5,929 bases of DNA, from the NCBI GenBank assembly GCA_016190465.1, contig JACPQP010000376.1, forward strand, positions 1 through 5,929. The letters run 5' to 3'. This DNA is from Chloroflexota bacterium (GTDB lineage: Bacteria > Chloroflexota > UBA6077 > FW602-bin22 > JACPQP01). Within the stretch, counting starts at the first letter, position 1. The number at the start of each line of letters is the position of its first letter. Both the position numbers and the translations under genes were made by a program. Shown one piece after another: positions 5,712 to 5,929 of the stretch. The notes under the pieces are model-generated. The model worked only from the letters and a program-made list of their open reading frames with translations, was not told the DNA's origin and searched no databases.

Positions 5712-5745
5712 CGAAGTGATCGCTGACGGCCACTTCGTACCGTAC
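5712..5745. promoter_or_regulatory. Inverted repeats in the exporter operon leader
   Basis: CGAAGTG (5712-5718) and CACTTCG (5731-5737) form a perfect 7-bp inverted repeat with a 12-base spacer. Overlapping its end is GTAC-C-GTAC (5737-5745), an odd-length palindrome that lies about +10 to +18 from the predicted operon start near 5755. Either could be an operator or a leader hairpin. No T-tract follows, so attenuation by intrinsic termination is not suggested. Confidence 0.4.
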
Positions 5746-5761
5746 CAGGAACTTGGCTTCC

Positions 5762-5790
5762 ATTATACGGCCTGCCAGCGTGAGCGTCCA
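5762..5790 (-). promoter_or_regulatory. Promoter of the three-gene exporter operon
   Basis: On the minus strand TGGACG (5790-5785, 4/6) is followed after exactly 17 bases by TATAAT (5767-5762, 6/6). The predicted start near 5755 gives a leader of about 114 bases to the GTG at 5641. No comparable promoter was seen inside the operon, consistent with one polycistronic transcript. Confidence 0.75.
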
Positions 5791-5844
5791 GGCATTTGGT
5801 CGCACGATGAAGCCACCGAACTGGGCAGGGCGTTTCTGCCGATT

Positions 5845-5929
5845 GCGCCTGAAGGCGCCACCCTCACCCCTCCCCCAGCTATTGGGGAACTGGGGGGCGT
5901 TTGGGGGGGGGACGGCCCCCCACCCCCCC
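5845..5929. repeat. Hairpin-forming, G/C-homopolymer intergenic element at the right edge
   Basis: The element starts with a tight hairpin, GCGCCT (5845-5850) and AGGCGC (5853-5858). A C-rich stretch follows, then CCCCCAG (5872-5878) pairing with CTGGGGG (5890-5896). The sequence ends in G runs of 6 (5892-5897) and 9 (5903-5911) and C runs of 6 (5916-5921) and 7 (5923-5929). The hairpin plus C-rich pattern looks like a dispersed intergenic repeat of a kind seen in some Chloroflexota and cyanobacteria (impression only). The homopolymers at the very end could also mark an assembly break. Confidence 0.5.

Noticed and set aside
5024..5719. 231-codon plus-strand open frame antisense to the 804-aa gene
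   Set aside because: It is a shadow frame: no domain, no ribosome binding site, and the opposite strand has a signal peptide, membrane helices and a promoter.

Overview
The window is high-GC bacterial DNA with tightly packed genes, a GTG start, clear Shine-Dalgarno sites and sigma-70-like promoters. The protein style (Ala/Gly/Arg-rich, an ABC-2 exporter with a large membrane-anchored partner) and the C-rich intergenic repeats would fit a Chloroflexota/Thermomicrobia-like organism. That placement is an impression from composition, not a demonstrated assignment.

Left part (1-993): a gene reading off the left edge on the minus strand is represented only by its first nine codons, but it has a strong promoter and ribosome binding site. 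About 300 bp of non-coding DNA follows, then a degenerate heptamer tandem array that abuts the stop codon of a small cupin protein gene (minus strand). The cupin gene is divergent from a HicB-like small protein gene (plus strand). The intervening 157 bp hold two overlapping, oppositely directed promoter candidates, a perfect 13-bp palindrome and a perfect 9-bp inverted repeat, so this is the most regulation-dense part of the window.

Middle and right (1372-5641): the HicB-like gene converges on a three-gene minus-strand operon, with a pair of hairpins in the 48-bp gap. In transcription order the operon encodes an 804-residue secreted/membrane-anchored protein (signal peptide, beta-rich N-terminal region, Rossmann/GATase1-like region, two central membrane segments, large extracytoplasmic C-terminal region), an ABC-2-type ATPase, and a six-helix ABC-2 permease. 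Both junctions are 4-nt ATGA stop/start overlaps, so the three are probably translationally coupled and form one membrane complex. The substrate is unknown. The arrangement recalls Gld-type systems (ATPase, permease and an auxiliary extracytoplasmic protein), but I cannot show homology. The ATPase has Gln where the H-loop histidine is expected.

Right edge (5642-5929): the operon promoter (perfect TATAAT) and a leader inverted repeat, then hairpin-forming sequence that degenerates into G and C homopolymers, which may be an intergenic repeat and/or a contig end.

No RNA genes, CRISPR array, transposase or integrase were found. The most interesting items are the three-gene exporter-like operon with its large auxiliary protein and the altered H-loop, the cupin/HicB-like divergent control region, and the heptamer array.
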